The notes under the pieces are model-generated. The model searched no databases. It saw nothing but the letters and a program-made list of their open reading frames with translations, and was not told the DNA's origin. Positions 53,217-64,000 of a stretch of 64,000 nucleotides of DNA are shown here, one piece after another (position 1 is the stretch's first letter; every line of letters begins with the position of its first letter). The stretch covers positions 310,001 to 374,000 of the forward strand of contig JAPDRN010000011.1 of assembly GCA_030247855.1 (NCBI GenBank). Reading direction: 5' to 3'. Both the position numbers and the translations under genes were made by a program. The stretch is from Knufia peltigerae (Eukaryota; Ascomycota; Eurotiomycetes; Chaetothyriales; Trichomeriaceae).

Positions 53217-55286
53217 ATGTCGTCCACAAGCGTCTACACCGGCGTCTGGACTGACTGGAGCCATGGCCGCGCTACAGGTCTGACCCTTACGCTGACCCAA
53301 GATCACTCCGGGTACCTGCAATCATTCCTCGCAATTCTGGTCACTTTCGCAGGCGCACAGTTATGGAAAACTGTAGCCTTTGTTCTGCATGACCTCGGCA
53401 CGGGAAAGCCCCTCCAGAGGCACGAGTTGACCCATCAGCAGCAGCAGATCATCCTACGTAACTCACACACCGCTGGAAACACCATAGCAGATCTGGTTCT
53501 CCTGGTATGGGCGTGGAGAAAGCAGGGCGTCAGGCTGACGAGGCCTTATGTGTCGATTGCTCTGGCGTCGCTGATACTGGCTGGCTTCTCAGTTGCGGGT
53601 GTATTCACGGGCGAAATCACAAAGAGCGCAAGCAGACGTATGCTGGCGAGAAGCGGCACCTGCGGTACATGGCAAGCCACGGGTGATGCGACGACCTACG
53701 CCACAACCGCAATGTATGCCCAGAAAAAGGTCAACGACACTTTGAGCGCGGCCAACTACGTAGCAAATTGCTATGACAACACGTTGAACTCCTCCTCTCT
53801 CCAGTGCAACAGATTTTCCCGACAAAGCCTACCGTATACCTTGCAGCATAACGTTTCCTGCCCTTTTGACGACAGCTTTTGCATAGATGGTGCTACGAGT
53901 GCGATCTCATTTGACACTGGCCTTCTGAATTCACACGAGGACCTTGGGATAAATGCTCCCACGGAGAATCGCGTCCAGTATCGACGACGCACAGTCTGTT
54001 CGCCCCTCGTCTTTGGGGACAAGTTTTGCCGAGTGGAAAACGACACCCTCTCAGGCTTAGGTGCCGTGGATGAATTTATTCGTTGCTACACGGGTCCGAC
54101 CGTTTACACCAATTATACCTTCGGTGTCGACACGCACACATACTTCGTCGGTACCTCTGGCTATCAACTGCAGGCTTATTACGCCGAAGCCGGGGCCAAC
54201 CAGACCACATGGCGACCTATACCCGAGCTTGCTAGGACGGATGCAGACGTAACTGTTTTCTACCTCGCGCAGAACAATGTACTCTACGCGAACCCTGTCG
54301 ACGATCCATTCTTCTCGGCTCATCAAGCAAGGACCACACCCTTCGGGACGAACCGAGATGCTCTGACAGAGGTTACAATGTATGCTTTTGATTCCTGGAT
54401 CGACGCCATGGGTTGCATCGACCAACATCAAATCTGCAATCCGTCGCCACGCAATGCCTCAAGCCAAGTCTGCACACCTCTGACGGCGCTGTCTGGTGTG
54501 GAAGAGGCCATGATCGCCAACTCCACGGACGAGGATAGCTCGCACCTTTCGATGAATCCGTACCAACTCAGCACCGCTATCCGTATCTTCGAGGCGGTCG
54601 ACGGATGGGCCATCTTCGACGTGGTCAATGCCGGTGGCGCTGCCGCGCTGAAAGCCAATGACGTCCTGGTTGGCCTCAGCAGTCCCGGACTGCCCATTGA
54701 CCAATGGGTGACCGAGACAAGCACGTGGTTTGCACAAACTCTCGCGGCCGTCCAATCTGTCATTGTTCAGTACGCCACCGGTCCTGGGACGACTCAAGGC
54801 GAGGTCGTCTCTCCCACCACCAAGTATGACGCTGCCGGATGCAACAATCAACTTGTCTTTAGCAGCGGCGCCTACCAGAACTTTAGCGTGCTGGGGATCG
54901 CAATCGTCGTGGCCTTGTCGGGCTTGATCATCCTGCTTTCCTTCGTCCTCCGTCCGATCACCAATTTGTTGTTGTACAGGGGTAACGCCAGGCGATGGCA
55001 CCGTCACCTCTGGTTGATGGAGGACAAACTGCAGCTACAACGACTGGCCTACCAAGGAGGCGGCGATCGTCAAGGGTGGGACAATGTTCATGGAACCATC
55101 CCCATCTCTGGAAAACACCAGCTGTTCGATGACATGACAGCCGTCGATGACAGAACCCTCCATTCACCACCATCGGTCTATCCGATGGATCCCTTGCCAA
55201 GTCGGTTGAGCTATGACAAGCTCCGACGACCACTGAACAGTACCCAGTCTATAAAGGAAGGCTCCTATCTCTTGAGACCGGAATAG
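53217..55286 (+). CDS. Uncharacterised integral membrane protein (689 aa)
   Basis: Single exon from MSSTSVYTGVW. It has hydrophobic helices near residues 38-55 (SFLAILVTFAGAQLWK), about 82-98 and 111-132 (VSIALASLILAGFSVAGVF). A long extracytosolic domain of about 430 residues follows, rich in Cys and N-glycosylation sequons (NDT, NSS, NVS, NYT, NQT, NAS, NST). One last helix, VLGIAIVVALSGLIILLSFV, lies at about residues 558-577 before a basic cytosolic tail. The N-terminal SVYTGVWTDWSHG and the helix order recall a large family of unnamed fungal membrane proteins; no function is known to me. It is probably located at the plasma membrane or in the secretory system, with even-paired cysteines suggesting disulfides. 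Confidence 0.7.
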   Translation: MSSTSVYTGVWTDWSHGRATGLTLTLTQDHSGYLQSFLAILVTFAGAQLWKTVAFVLHDLGTGKPLQRHELTHQQQQIILRNSHTAGNTIADLVLLVWAWRKQGVRLTRPYVSIALASLILAGFSVAGVFTGEITKSASRRMLARSGTCGTWQATGDATTYATTAMYAQKKVNDTLSAANYVANCYDNTLNSSSLQCNRFSRQSLPYTLQHNVSCPFDDSFCIDGATSAISFDTGLLNSHEDLGINAPTENRVQYRRRTVCSPLVFGDKFCRVENDTLSGLGAVDEFIRCYTGPTVYTNYTFGVDTHTYFVGTSGYQLQAYYAEAGANQTTWRPIPELARTDADVTVFYLAQNNVLYANPVDDPFFSAHQARTTPFGTNRDALTEVTMYAFDSWIDAMGCIDQHQICNPSPRNASSQVCTPLTALSGVEEAMIANSTDEDSSHLSMNPYQLSTAIRIFEAVDGWAIFDVVNAGGAAALKANDVLVGLSSPGLPIDQWVTETSTWFAQTLAAVQSVIVQYATGPGTTQGEVVSPTTKYDAAGCNNQLVFSSGAYQNFSVLGIAIVVALSGLIILLSFVLRPITNLLLYRGNARRWHRHLWLMEDKLQLQRLAYQGGGDRQGWDNVHGTIPISGKHQLFDDMTAVDDRTLHSPPSVYPMDPLPSRLSYDKLRRPLNSTQSIKEGSYLLRPE

Positions 55287-58150
55287 CGAATATTTTGTGG
55301 GGATACTTAGAGACAACATTAGATAGTAGAATTAATCTGTGAGCTCGGATTTCGCTTTTTATCCAACTACCTATTGCCAAGTCTTTCCTTCGTCTGCGGG
55401 AGGTCTTTATTCCAAGGTCCAACGGCGTGATAATACAATCTAATAGTACATTTGGGTGGCGTCTACTACTCGTATCAATCAATTGAAGGAAGCCAAGGGG
55501 ATAAGCGAAGAAGATCCTTGTTGCCATCCTCGATGGTGTCTATACGCCCTCGTTTCATAACCAACTTAGTCACAATGGCGTATATCTAGTCAACCTTATA
55601 TGTTTGGTAGTATTCCCTTGTAGCAGACAGACCTGGCCTTCAGGCACGGGTACGAACCCGTGGCGACTGATGGCGAAATTAGGAAGAATAGCCGGCTCAG
55701 CCTCGCGACGGTAGCAGATCAGATCCCCAGGCCACACACCCACTGTTCAGTATTTGGACCGAAGAGATCAGCCAATTTCCCGAGCTATTCAAGGAAATGC
55801 CTTTCATTGGTCCGGTCTGTTTTTCCATTGCCTCCTTCTCTTCTGTGCCTCTCTGGATGAGAGCTTTGCTGTGTACGCAGTACAGTGGTGTCTCTTTAGG
55901 TCTGTCGCAACTGGAAAGATGACTTGGAGACTACCGATTCAAAATCTCGGAGACTCCACGATGGAGTCGGAAACCAATTGACAGTGTACCTGTGGACGTT
56001 CAACTTTGAACCATAGCATTGAATTTCTCGTGTGCACGAAGGAGGGAGGACTGATGCGGGGCCATTCATTCTGTGTAAGTACAGAAGATACTTCTGCGAT
56101 GATAGTGGCGTGCAATATGTGTCATGCTGAACTAGACCCACTACCTTCAACGGATCTGTCTCGTTACCTGCTTTTCCGTTCTTCGCTTCTGTCTTAGTTC
56201 CTGGATTCCCTCCATCTCCTGGCTCGAGGGCACCGATCGCGCCACTGGGGGTTGGGCAATGAGATGACAATAGATCACAGTTGAGGTCCAGTGCATTTGT
56301 GGCCATCGCCGGTGAGAGTCCGAGCATTCGGAAATACGTGGGCCAATCGACATGTCTTGAGTGCGGGCTGCCGCTAGATCGCGGCAGGTCGACGGGAGCC
56401 TCAGCCTCTCTCGGCGACGTGTCGACTGAGGATTCTGTGTGGTGGACCTTTTTTTCCCCCAGGCAGATTGATCACCATTACCGGATCGCCCGATCGCCAG
56501 ATCAACCGCCTAAAACTCTTGGCTCCCGAGACTTTTTATTGTGGTGACTCCTTGCTAAACCCATTTTCTATCTCAAGCGGTGAGACTGTTCAACCTCTTC
56601 GACCTCGTTGATACTCGCATCTCGACATATTGGTGTCTTCTACGAGACATTTGATCCTACCACTCATTACGGAGTGCAGCCCTTGGCGATTGCCGGGTTG
56701 GGTCTTCTTTTGCACCATCGTACTTGGACATTTTTGTTCTAGGTGTCATCTTTTAGAAGATGCTTCACCGCTCGATCTTTCCTCCGCCCCGCCCCCCCTC
56801 TGGAGAAGAGTATTCTCGACCGGAAATGTCATTTTCTCACACCGGGACAAGAACATAAATTACCTGGAGCCTCAAAAATCATAGGGTTTTGAATTAAACG
56901 CCTCGTCCTGGCGCAAAACCCCAGACCATCACTTTGGTAGGGGTTCGATCCCACCTCAATTTGTAGGCGTCAGCCTTTCGAAGCTCCTTTCGCATCTCGG
57001 TTGACGTGTCGATCCATCTATATATACGCTATACAGGAGAACATACCTCAAAACCAAAAAAAAAGAGAAACTTGTCTGCAAAAACAAACTCAACAATAGG
57101 GTTGCAGCCTGGCAGGGCAGGATGTATAGGCTGCATGCATTTTCCTCCTCCTACTATTCTTCTTCTTCCTCCATCCTGGACTACTTCTTCCTCTCAACCC
57201 AAACGTCCATACTATCGCCCAGTATTGTACCTTCTTTGTTCGCCACTACCTCAACGAGTCGGTCCAGTATGCAGACAATTTAGTCTAGTTCACTGGATCT
57301 TCTCACTCCTCTAACGGCTTCCATCCTGGGAGATTCAGATTCCAGGTCTGTCATCATGCATGAACACGGTGTTAAAGTTGACTTTGTTCACCTACTCGTA
57401 CTGAGACACAACCTTCACTGAACGACAAGATCTGAGAATCTGAAACCGAATTCAAGTCCAAAGACAAGTCCTCACCTTGAATCCATTACAGGAGGTGATG
57501 AGAGCGACTGATCGAGTACATCTTCACAAGAGCAATCAGTCCATCAATCAAACCACCAAACGACCAAAGCCTATTATCTAGGTACTTAATGATCGACAGC
57601 AACTCCAACAAGATATACATATATATATATATATATATACACGACATTGCTACTTCGATGGGAGGTGATATCATCCCATAGCAAGCTCCTCCTGATCTAC
57701 CTCCTATCATACAACCCAAAACTTTACTCTCTTTAAGAGAAGATCCTTGGGGGTCTATGAAGCCTCGATCTATGGAATCCTTCTAAATGATTGACAGACC
57801 AACGAAACCCGAAGCTTGTTATAAATCTTCGAACGCTGGTTTCTATTTTTCTCCTCGCCTGTTAAATGACCCTCTCTCTACTTGTCTTCGCTGACAAACA
57901 AGAAGAAACTACAATCTACCATCCTTTTCCTCACTGAGAACGTCTTCGTCAACACTGGAGTTCGCAGTAACCTGGTCCAACAGAAGAAGTGGACAAAGGC
58001 CTATTTGTATCTCCCTTCCACTGCAAAAAGGATTTCTCTAGATGGAGACTCATCTCTTCGCTATTTCTACGGCCGCCTGCAGGTTTATCCAACTTCTGTC
58101 ACACTGGAATAAGATCTTCTATCGGCATCAGCAGATTTCCTACTTTAAAA
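55287..58150. other. Gene-poor region, 2.9 kb
   Basis: No supported gene. It contains a CACGGG/CCCGTG hairpin at 55645-55662, a GGTTCGATCCC box at 56942-56952 without a foldable tRNA around it, pyrimidine-rich stretches, and an AT microsatellite. Open frames are short and compositionally noisy. Confidence 0.5.
57614..57640. repeat. AT dinucleotide microsatellite
   Basis: About eleven AT repeats within ATACATATATATATATATAT. It is likely length-polymorphic. Confidence 0.8.
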
Positions 58151-58189
58151 GATATATACTGAAGGAAGAACAACAAGACCCGAAGAGGA

Positions 58190-59433
58190 GGTCAAGGTCA
58201 TCGTGCGGCCACAGCAGGACGTCGACCCCTTGCAAGTCGTCCTCATGCTGGTCATCAAGGATGAGAAGGAGAAGCAAGCTTATAATGTATACTATGAGGT
58301 TCTGGATCGCCGTCCAGATATATTTCTCGCCTTTCTCATCTTTCCGCCAACTAGAACGCTACGAGACGATCGAGTTGAGATTCCACTCATGCCGGCGAGT
58401 ACCCTATTGCAGCCGGCCGCACCGTGGCCACACTATGAGCCGCGAGCTGAAAGACGAACGGTTCAAAGCCTTCAACCACCCGAAAAGACAAGGAGGCGCA
58501 TTTCATGCCCTGAATGGAGTAGGTAGCATTCTCAAGATCCACTCTCCATGCATCAAATGCCGCCTCATGTACCGGTCTGGATATATCGGTCAGAAACCGA
58601 AAAATGGACCAGACACTATGGCCCTATGGCAACTGCGCCGAAGACCTATGCCATAATTTGTGGGTCTGTTATCAAGGGAGTTCCTCACAACGAATTCTCT
58701 CCGGAGGTGTCCGAGGAGATGGTCCGAAGATGATGCGGCGATTGACAGGATTCAGTATTGTGCGAGACGAAGACGACGAGAAAGTCATGATATCCCCCAG
58801 TGCGGAATCCAAAGTAGACGAATCCGATGTTGTCAACTTCTCGAAAGCTCGCCACGTGCTTCGGGATAATGCCAAAATCAGTCTCATGGTCATCATCCAC
58901 TTCAGGATGTTGCGGAGGGGCTACTGGCAGTCACGACCAACAAACTGTTGGAAGCGAGAACCAGAACCAGGACCGATCTCGACGAAAGATCCACGGACAG
59001 GCACGCCTGTTGAAGCGTTGCAGAAAAACCACCCGTGAACTGCACAAGGATCATCGAGATGTGACGGACCGAAAGCGCGTTGCGGAAGAGCGACTGAAGG
59101 TCGAGACCGACAGACTGTCGCAAGGCGAATGAAAGGCTGACCGCGGTCGAGGACCTACGCTGGACTTGCCGCAACGACGAGGTCAAGAATGCCTATCTGC
59201 CGTGCGGGCACGCTTTCTGTAAAGAATGCGTGGTCATACGGCTGGGCGACCACCCTACTTGTCCGCACTGCAGGGAGCGGTATCGACACGGCCAGGCCCG
59301 AGACCTTTACGTTGGTGCAGAGTTTGAGGATCTTGATGACCAAGACATGCCCGAGGTCATCGAGGCAGAATTTGAGGATCCGGCTGACCAAGAAATGGCC
59401 GAGGTCGTCGACCTGGTCGGCGACAGTGAGTAG
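58190..59433 (+). pseudogene. Frameshifted RING-finger protein remnant
   Basis: Coding-like stretches in changing frames run in one direction. They are DPLQVVLMLVIKDEKEKQAY (about 58210-58300), then a segment with SPCIKCRLMY (to about 58600), then PYGNCAEDLCHNLWVC (58620-58670). A charged stretch with SAESKVDESDVVNFSKA follows, then a helical ELHKDHRDVTDRKRVAEERL (about 59035-59100), and last AYLPCGHAFCKECVVIRLGD plus HPTCPHCRERY and an acidic tail ending DLVGDSE. The RING end keeps C-x-H-x2-C-x2-C-x10-C-x2-C but lacks one cysteine of the first pair (WTCRNDE instead of C-x2-C). No consensus introns join the frames. I read this as a decayed gene rather than a spliced one. Confidence 0.6.
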
Positions 59434-61048
59434 GGAGGTATACTGACAGTGTCGGCGAGCCACGGCATAGCGCAGCTAGGGCAAAAATTCTCTTTGGCAC
59501 TTCTGACGTGGTTCTGAGGAAATCGGCTCAAAGTTTTTGTTGTGTTGTCATTGTGTCTGTTGTTGTCGGGTCAAGACAAACGACGCAGGGATGAAAGATT
59601 TTGATCAGGTTTGGTCCTACTGGACCACGAACCTAATTGCGCAGGCACCTCGTCTGGCTATGCTCACGGTAGTACACTCTCGAGAAGCATCGGCGTCACA
59701 AGATACCCTATTTAAACAACGATTTCGACATGCCTCAGCATTTGTTCCCAAACAACCGTCCGAGACATGCTCAGAAATCAAAAAATACAATATTTATATA
59801 TAATTTATATATACTATGGCCGATAGTCAATAGACTCGTGATGCCACAAAATTCTGCGGCGACAAGATCATTTGATATCGCAAAACCGCCGTCTATGATA
59901 CGAGTTTTCACTACGAGACTGAAAGTTTCTACAGGAATAAAGAAGAACGAAGGTTTCGAAAAGAATACGGGATTTTGAAAGAAACAACACAAGGTTCTGC
60001 AGATCAGAAAAACCGTCTGCTTTTCCATCAAGGATTTGAAGGACGGTGCCCCCTTTTCTCCCCCCCCTCCCCCTTCCCCTCCCCCTTTCCCCTTTATCTC
60101 GGGCGCAGGAGTGTGAAAGGTGTATACTATGCCACGATACTATAGTTTCCCCGGTTGAAGGTCAATTGATCGTTGACAAAGCACAACCCCTTACACGTAC
60201 AACACCACCGAACATTTCTCCAACATACCTTGATATCATGTCGACCCAAGGTTACCGAAAAGGACCGCAGGGACCGACGCACCCGTCACATCAAAGCAAA
60301 CTTTCCCCATCCCGCAGGGCTACCCACCTGTCAAAGGCTTTAAAACTCCTCCCTCTTGGTCCTGGAAATCTTCTCTACATCTTCCTTTCTCATCACTCAA
60401 ACTGGAAACTTTTCCGACTACTTTACCTAACCCCTCTTTCACAAAACTGTTGTCGATAGTGTGTCAGAACACCACTGGCAGTACATTTCTTCGAGTTCTG
60501 TGACTGACTGGACTTTGTTGACTCGTCCGCAGCGCCAGTGTACCACTCTTGGATGGTTCGAGCAGTGTATCGAACATTGTGTTGAAAATCTGCTTGCGAC
60601 ATTGACACACGGAGGCGGTCGCGGTCATTGCGGCGTCTGATGCCATTTTCCATGGCTACTTTCAGATTTTTGACTGTTGACGCTTGACTGGACGTTGTTC
60701 GACCGAGCCCGTCTGCTATGATGTTAGCGAAACGAATACATGATCAACTGCACAGAATGAAAGATCTTGCGAGCCAGTTGGGGTTCAGATCTAAGACGTA
60801 TCATCCAGATACTGTCACGACATGCCTCGAGGAGATTAATGCTTGCAAGACAATGACATACTGATGCCAGAAGCAAGCCAGTGATGCTTTGACCGACATT
60901 CTGAACGAAAAGGGCAAAGATTTTGGCCCCACGGCTCAAGGCATTAATGATGATACTATCGCCACTATAGATAGTCTCATCTTTCTCCTCGTCCTCCTCA
61001 GGAGTCAGCCTTCCAAACATTTGCACACTCGAGCTTGGTGGCGCCCAA
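59434..61048. other. Gene-poor region, 1.6 kb
   Basis: No supported gene. It includes an AT-rich part near 59780-59815 and a C/T tract at 60049-60099. Confidence 0.45.
60049..60099. repeat. Polypyrimidine (C/T) tract
   Basis: About 50 nt made almost only of C and T, with runs of up to eight C. Low complexity; it would be triplex- or slippage-prone. Confidence 0.8.
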
Positions 61049-61566
61049 ATGGAGAGCTTCGCCCCTCATCCTCAATACACATTTCAGAATTCTCCCAATT
61101 CTCCCCAACGTCGGTGTCAATGGATGAGTCCTCCTCCGTACGAAATGCCTGGTCGTCGTGTTCCAGGACATCTTGCTTGTTATCCTCCTGGTCATACTTC
61201 TCATCCTCGTCCTGGTCCCCATGCTGGACATACGCCTTATCCCCCTCCTGCTTCTCAAGACACATGGGATCCATGCGAAAGGCCTGCTCCTTCTGCTTTT
61301 GTCAAATTCGCCCACAGAGAGGGCCTCCTCAGCGATCCCTCTTTCGTGGACACGCCAGAGCCGGCACGGAGAGCTCCGTCTCCAGTCATGGAACCACCTG
61401 TCCAAGGCACCACGTCAGAGATCAGAAGGCGACACACCGAGTAGATGCTGAGTACAGCGACGTAGAGGGCATCATTGAGTATCCCGACGATGAAGAACAC
61501 TTGTCGGACGTCGATGATGAAGACGTGGCAATGCCCGAGGTCATCGACCTGACGCCAGACAATTAG
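61049..61566 (+). pseudogene. Remnant with Pro-rich region and acidic tail like the RING remnant
   Basis: A proline-rich frame (MESFAPHPQYTFQNSPNSP, later GYPPG-like repeats) runs to about 61443. A second frame then gives SDVEGIIEYPDDEEHLSDV and ends AMPEVIDLTPDN. The tail resembles that of the RING remnant at 59433 (DMPEVIEAEFEDPADQEMAE), and the bases just after both stops are also alike (GGCATACTGACTAG versus GGTATACTGACAG). No intron joins the two frames cleanly. This is probably a second damaged member of the same family, though a small expressed gene cannot be excluded. Confidence 0.4.
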
Positions 61567-61591
61567 TAGTGGATGGGGCATACTGACTAGT

Positions 61592-62049
61592 TTGTCGTGC
61601 GAGCCCGGCGACAACTATACTGAAGCGAGAACTGGACATATATCTTCAAAACGAAAGATTACGTCGATGGTCAAGAAAATCCTACGTACCATCAAGGGGG
61701 GCTGGGAGGAGACTCTCCCCCATCGCGATGGTCGGCATGCAGAGGATGCACAGGAGACTCTGTGCGGTCATGCCAAAGGAAGCCACCGAGCGGGCGGCGA
61801 AAGTGGGTGGTGGAATTCTTCACCGTCCAGTCCGCCGTCTCCGCGCAGGTGCGGCCGCTCCTTACATACCTCTGGAATTCATTCTCACCTTCGGGAGCGG
61901 AGCAAAGCCAAGAGAGCTTGGACAAGAAGGATCGACAAGATGCGTCGGTCGAGGAGGGTGTGGCATCCTCCGGTAAGCAAGGGTGTACGATTTGTGATGA
62001 GAAATACAGTCTGCCCCCCAAAAAATACAAAATTGCTTTAGACATTTAA
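61592..62049 (+). pseudogene. Third RING-family fragment, frameshifted
   Basis: Three overlapping frames each carry a coding-like piece: an N-terminal KGGWEETLPHRDG, a middle AVMPKEATERAAKVGGGILH and YIPLEFILTFGSGAKP, and an end LDKKDRQDASVEEG with QGCTICDEKYSLPP, which resembles the start of a RING (C-x2-C). The sequence then runs to a stop at 62049 without the rest of the finger. It is called a truncated and frameshifted relative of the RING remnants to the left. Confidence 0.45.
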
Positions 62050-62920
62050 AACGGACAATTCTGGCCAACTCCTTATAGGTTCTTTGACATTGACTGTTGT
62101 AGTACAATAGTGTATTTAGATTCTATCTCGCCTTTCCTCTCTTTTTTTGCTCCCGCCAAGAAGAGAAGAATAGCAGCAAGGCTGAGAACCCCCTTGACTA
62201 ACGCAGTTCTGTAGACCACGCCGACTTGCACATACGGCAACACCCATTCAAAGTATAATCGTGATTGACAAATCATGGTTCTACTTTGATACAATACAAG
62301 AACGATTTGAATGTTACACGCGACAACTACACTTGGAATGAGATGAGTGGGTAAGCAGTGAGACAACTTCACATTCTATTCCTTGACAACCCTCAATGAA
62401 TCTCACCATTGGAACCCCATGTCTTGTCCAAAGTCTTAGGCTCCATCACTCATGTGAATTGAGATCGGCTTCTTATCTTCGGGCAGGTCACTTGCTACTC
62501 GAGATTTTCGACCATGGTTGCGCCGAGCCACAGTATCAGGTCATCACTTGACAAAATACGACATCATCATCTCGAACCAACGCTGAGAATCTGTGACTTT
62601 GTCCTGATTCATCAAATATTACTTCTCGGCCACAGTAAGGAATTCACCAAGATAAGCACGGCAGGATTGTATATCTGATCCAGTGTCAAGGGCGAGTACG
62701 TCTCATTAAAGGCAGCCGCATCAACGACCATTCACCATACCCGTTGACTCTCTAACGAACTTTCTTCGAGAGCAAGTGCTTCTTGTACCCTTCCAAGTTC
62801 GTATATTTCTCACACACCACCGCATGAGTCACATCAAAGACATGGGGAAATCACTTTTTTTCATTTTCTCTTTGAGTGAAAAAACCTAACTGGCCAATGT
62901 CTCTGTCCGGGTGAGAAATC
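62050..62920. other. Intergenic, 3' side of the quinone oxidoreductase
   Basis: 871 bp without a supported gene. Confidence 0.5.
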
Positions 62921-63928
62921 CTACTCCACCTTACAAATGACCTTACCCATGGTCTGGTTCGATTCAAGCAGGCTGTGCGCGTCCTTGATCTCGTCCATCT
63001 TGAACACCTTTTGCACGGGGACCTTGAACTCGCCCTTGACGAACCTGGGCAGGGCATGTTCGACCAGCATGTCCCTCAGGCGGCCTTGATAGTTTTCGTC
63101 GCGACTGCGCAACGTGCTCCCCTCGATGCGCAGCCGTTTTCTCAGGATCCTGCTGATGTCCACGTCGCCCTTGACGACCCCGCCGCCCATCATGCCCAGG
63201 TTGACGATGTGGCCGTCGCGCGCCGCGGCCTCGAGGTTCTGGTTGAAGTACCCGGCCCCGATGAAGTCGACGATCAAGTCCGCGCCTTTGCCGTCGGTGT
63301 ACTTGAGCAGGGCTTCGGCCCAGTCGCCTTCCTTGTAGCTGAAGCCCTCGGTGGCGCCGAGGCTCTTGCAAAAGTCGATCTTCTCCTTGGTGCTGGCCGT
63401 GACGTAGACCGCACTCGCACCGTCGGCTCTGGCGAGTTGGATGCCGGCGATGCTGACGCTGCTCGCGCCGGCGTGCCACAAGACGCTCATCCCCGGCTTG
63501 AACTCGCCCACCAGGTACAGGGCCTGGGTCGCGGTGATCCACGTCTCGGGGATCCCCGCGGCCTCCTCCCAGCCGAGTTCCTTGGGCTTGTGCACGAGCA
63601 TGTGAGTGCTGACGGCGATGTACTCGGCGTAGGCGCCGCCGTACGCGAGCCCAAAGACCTCGTCGCCGACGTTGAACCCCCGCTCGGGCGCGCTGCCGAA
63701 CGACTCGATCACGCCCGAGAACTCGACCCCCATGATCGGCCCCGCCTGGGGAGGGAGCGGGTACAGGCCCTCGCGCTGGAGCAGGTCCATGCGGTTCAGG
63801 CCAAAGTACTTGACCTTGACGAGCGCCTGGCTCCCCTCGGGCGTCGGCTTGGGCGTCTCAGCGTTGATGAAAAGCTTGTCGATGCCGCCCTTTCCGCCCT
63901 TGATGTCGACCGCGCGCATGGTTGCCAT
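62921..63928 (-). CDS. Quinone oxidoreductase, PIG3/zeta-crystallin type (MDR superfamily)
   Basis: Single exon, 335 aa, from MATMRAVDIKGGKGG; the 17 upstream codons lack ATG. It shows the zinc-less medium-chain dehydrogenase plan: KYFGLNRMDLLQREGLYPLP, GVEFSGVIESFG, GDEVFGLAYGGAYAEY, then HAGASSVSIAGIQLAR (nucleotide-binding Rossmann loop) and VDFIGAGYFNQN, with LPRFVKGEFKVPVQKVF and LESNQTMGKVI at the end. Family members reduce quinones or alpha,beta-unsaturated carbonyls with NADPH. Third codon positions are almost entirely G or C, as in exon 3 of the MetE-like gene, unlike most neighbours; this suggests high expression or a different base-composition history. Full-length at the window edge. 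Confidence 0.9.
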   Translation of the reverse strand: MATMRAVDIKGGKGGIDKLFINAETPKPTPEGSQALVKVKYFGLNRMDLLQREGLYPLPPQAGPIMGVEFSGVIESFGSAPERGFNVGDEVFGLAYGGAYAEYIAVSTHMLVHKPKELGWEEAAGIPETWITATQALYLVGEFKPGMSVLWHAGASSVSIAGIQLARADGASAVYVTASTKEKIDFCKSLGATEGFSYKEGDWAEALLKYTDGKGADLIVDFIGAGYFNQNLEAAARDGHIVNLGMMGGGVVKGDVDISRILRKRLRIEGSTLRSRDENYQGRLRDMLVEHALPRFVKGEFKVPVQKVFKMDEIKDAHSLLESNQTMGKVICKVE

Positions 63929-64000
63929 CTTGTTTTTGGGAGTATGTCGGTGAATGTCGAAGGGTTTGTTGAATGGCACTTCACTGATCTCGAGGATTTA

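Noticed and set aside
55645..55662. Possible tRNA T-arm (CACGGGTACGAACCCGTG)
   Set aside because: Six-base loop instead of seven, T-to-A change in the B-box, and no matching acceptor stem; only a hairpin.
56896..56975. Possible tRNA around GGTTCGATCCC
   Set aside because: The B-box matches, but the T stem has mismatches, no acceptor stem can be formed and the A-box is poor.
62964..63542. 192-codon Arg/Gly-rich minus-strand frame
   Set aside because: Alternative frame of the GC-biased quinone oxidoreductase.
1..64000. Transposable elements
   Set aside because: No transposase, reverse transcriptase or long terminal repeats were recognised; only microsatellites and short motifs are seen.

Overview
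The window is nuclear DNA of a filamentous ascomycete. Most genes are split by short GT-AG introns, usually 45-115 bp. The gene content is fungal throughout: Zn2Cys6 and C2H2 regulators, sugar-porter-type MFS carriers, an FG nucleoporin, a MICOS subunit and a three-KH RNA-binding protein. The heavy load of catabolic oxidoreductases and sugar transporters would suit the Eurotiomycetes, for example a black yeast of the Chaetothyriales, but that placement is inference. I found no rRNA, convincing tRNA, CRISPR array or transposase.

Layout. 1-7.4 kb: C-terminus of a peroxisomal FAD amine oxidase (ends in SKL), a Zn2Cys6 regulator next to a PrpF-type isomerase, a MICOS (apolipoprotein O family) subunit, and an alpha/beta hydrolase with an Asp nucleophile. 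7.6-21.3 kb: a 10-exon sugar transporter, an unknown coiled-coil protein with SUMO-type motifs, a short MetE-like methyltransferase, the KH protein, and a salicylate-hydroxylase-like monooxygenase facing a DHA1-type exporter. 21.8-26.3 kb: intronless nucleoporin NUP159. 26.8-51.6 kb: a dense run of accessory catabolic genes, described below. 53.2-55.3 kb: an uncharacterised 689-residue membrane protein. 55.3-62.9 kb: mostly gene-free, with frameshifted remnants of a RING-finger protein family. 62.9-63.9 kb: a PIG3-like quinone oxidoreductase.

The most interesting block is 26.8-51.6 kb. It holds a C2H2 regulator, an SDR, an enoyl-CoA hydratase (ends in SRL), an acetoacetyl-CoA synthetase (ends in AKL) that faces a hotdog thioesterase, a Baeyer-Villiger monooxygenase, a sugar-porter-type carrier, a paraoxonase-type lactonase that faces a small ABM-domain protein, a Zn2Cys6 regulator, an HSL-type esterase and a second carrier. 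Read together, it looks like a regulated degradative cluster. Ketone would become ester or lactone (BVMO), be opened (lactonase or esterase), be oxidised (SDR), and be finished as CoA thioesters in peroxisomes (hydratase, acetoacetyl-CoA synthetase, thioesterase). The substrate is unknown and the unity of the cluster is inference.

Exon-intron structures were worked out by hand from splice-site consensus, reading phase and family conservation. Wherever all exons are given, the summed length is divisible by three. Several introns are multiples of three without a stop codon, so simple ORF reading would wrongly keep them in the protein.
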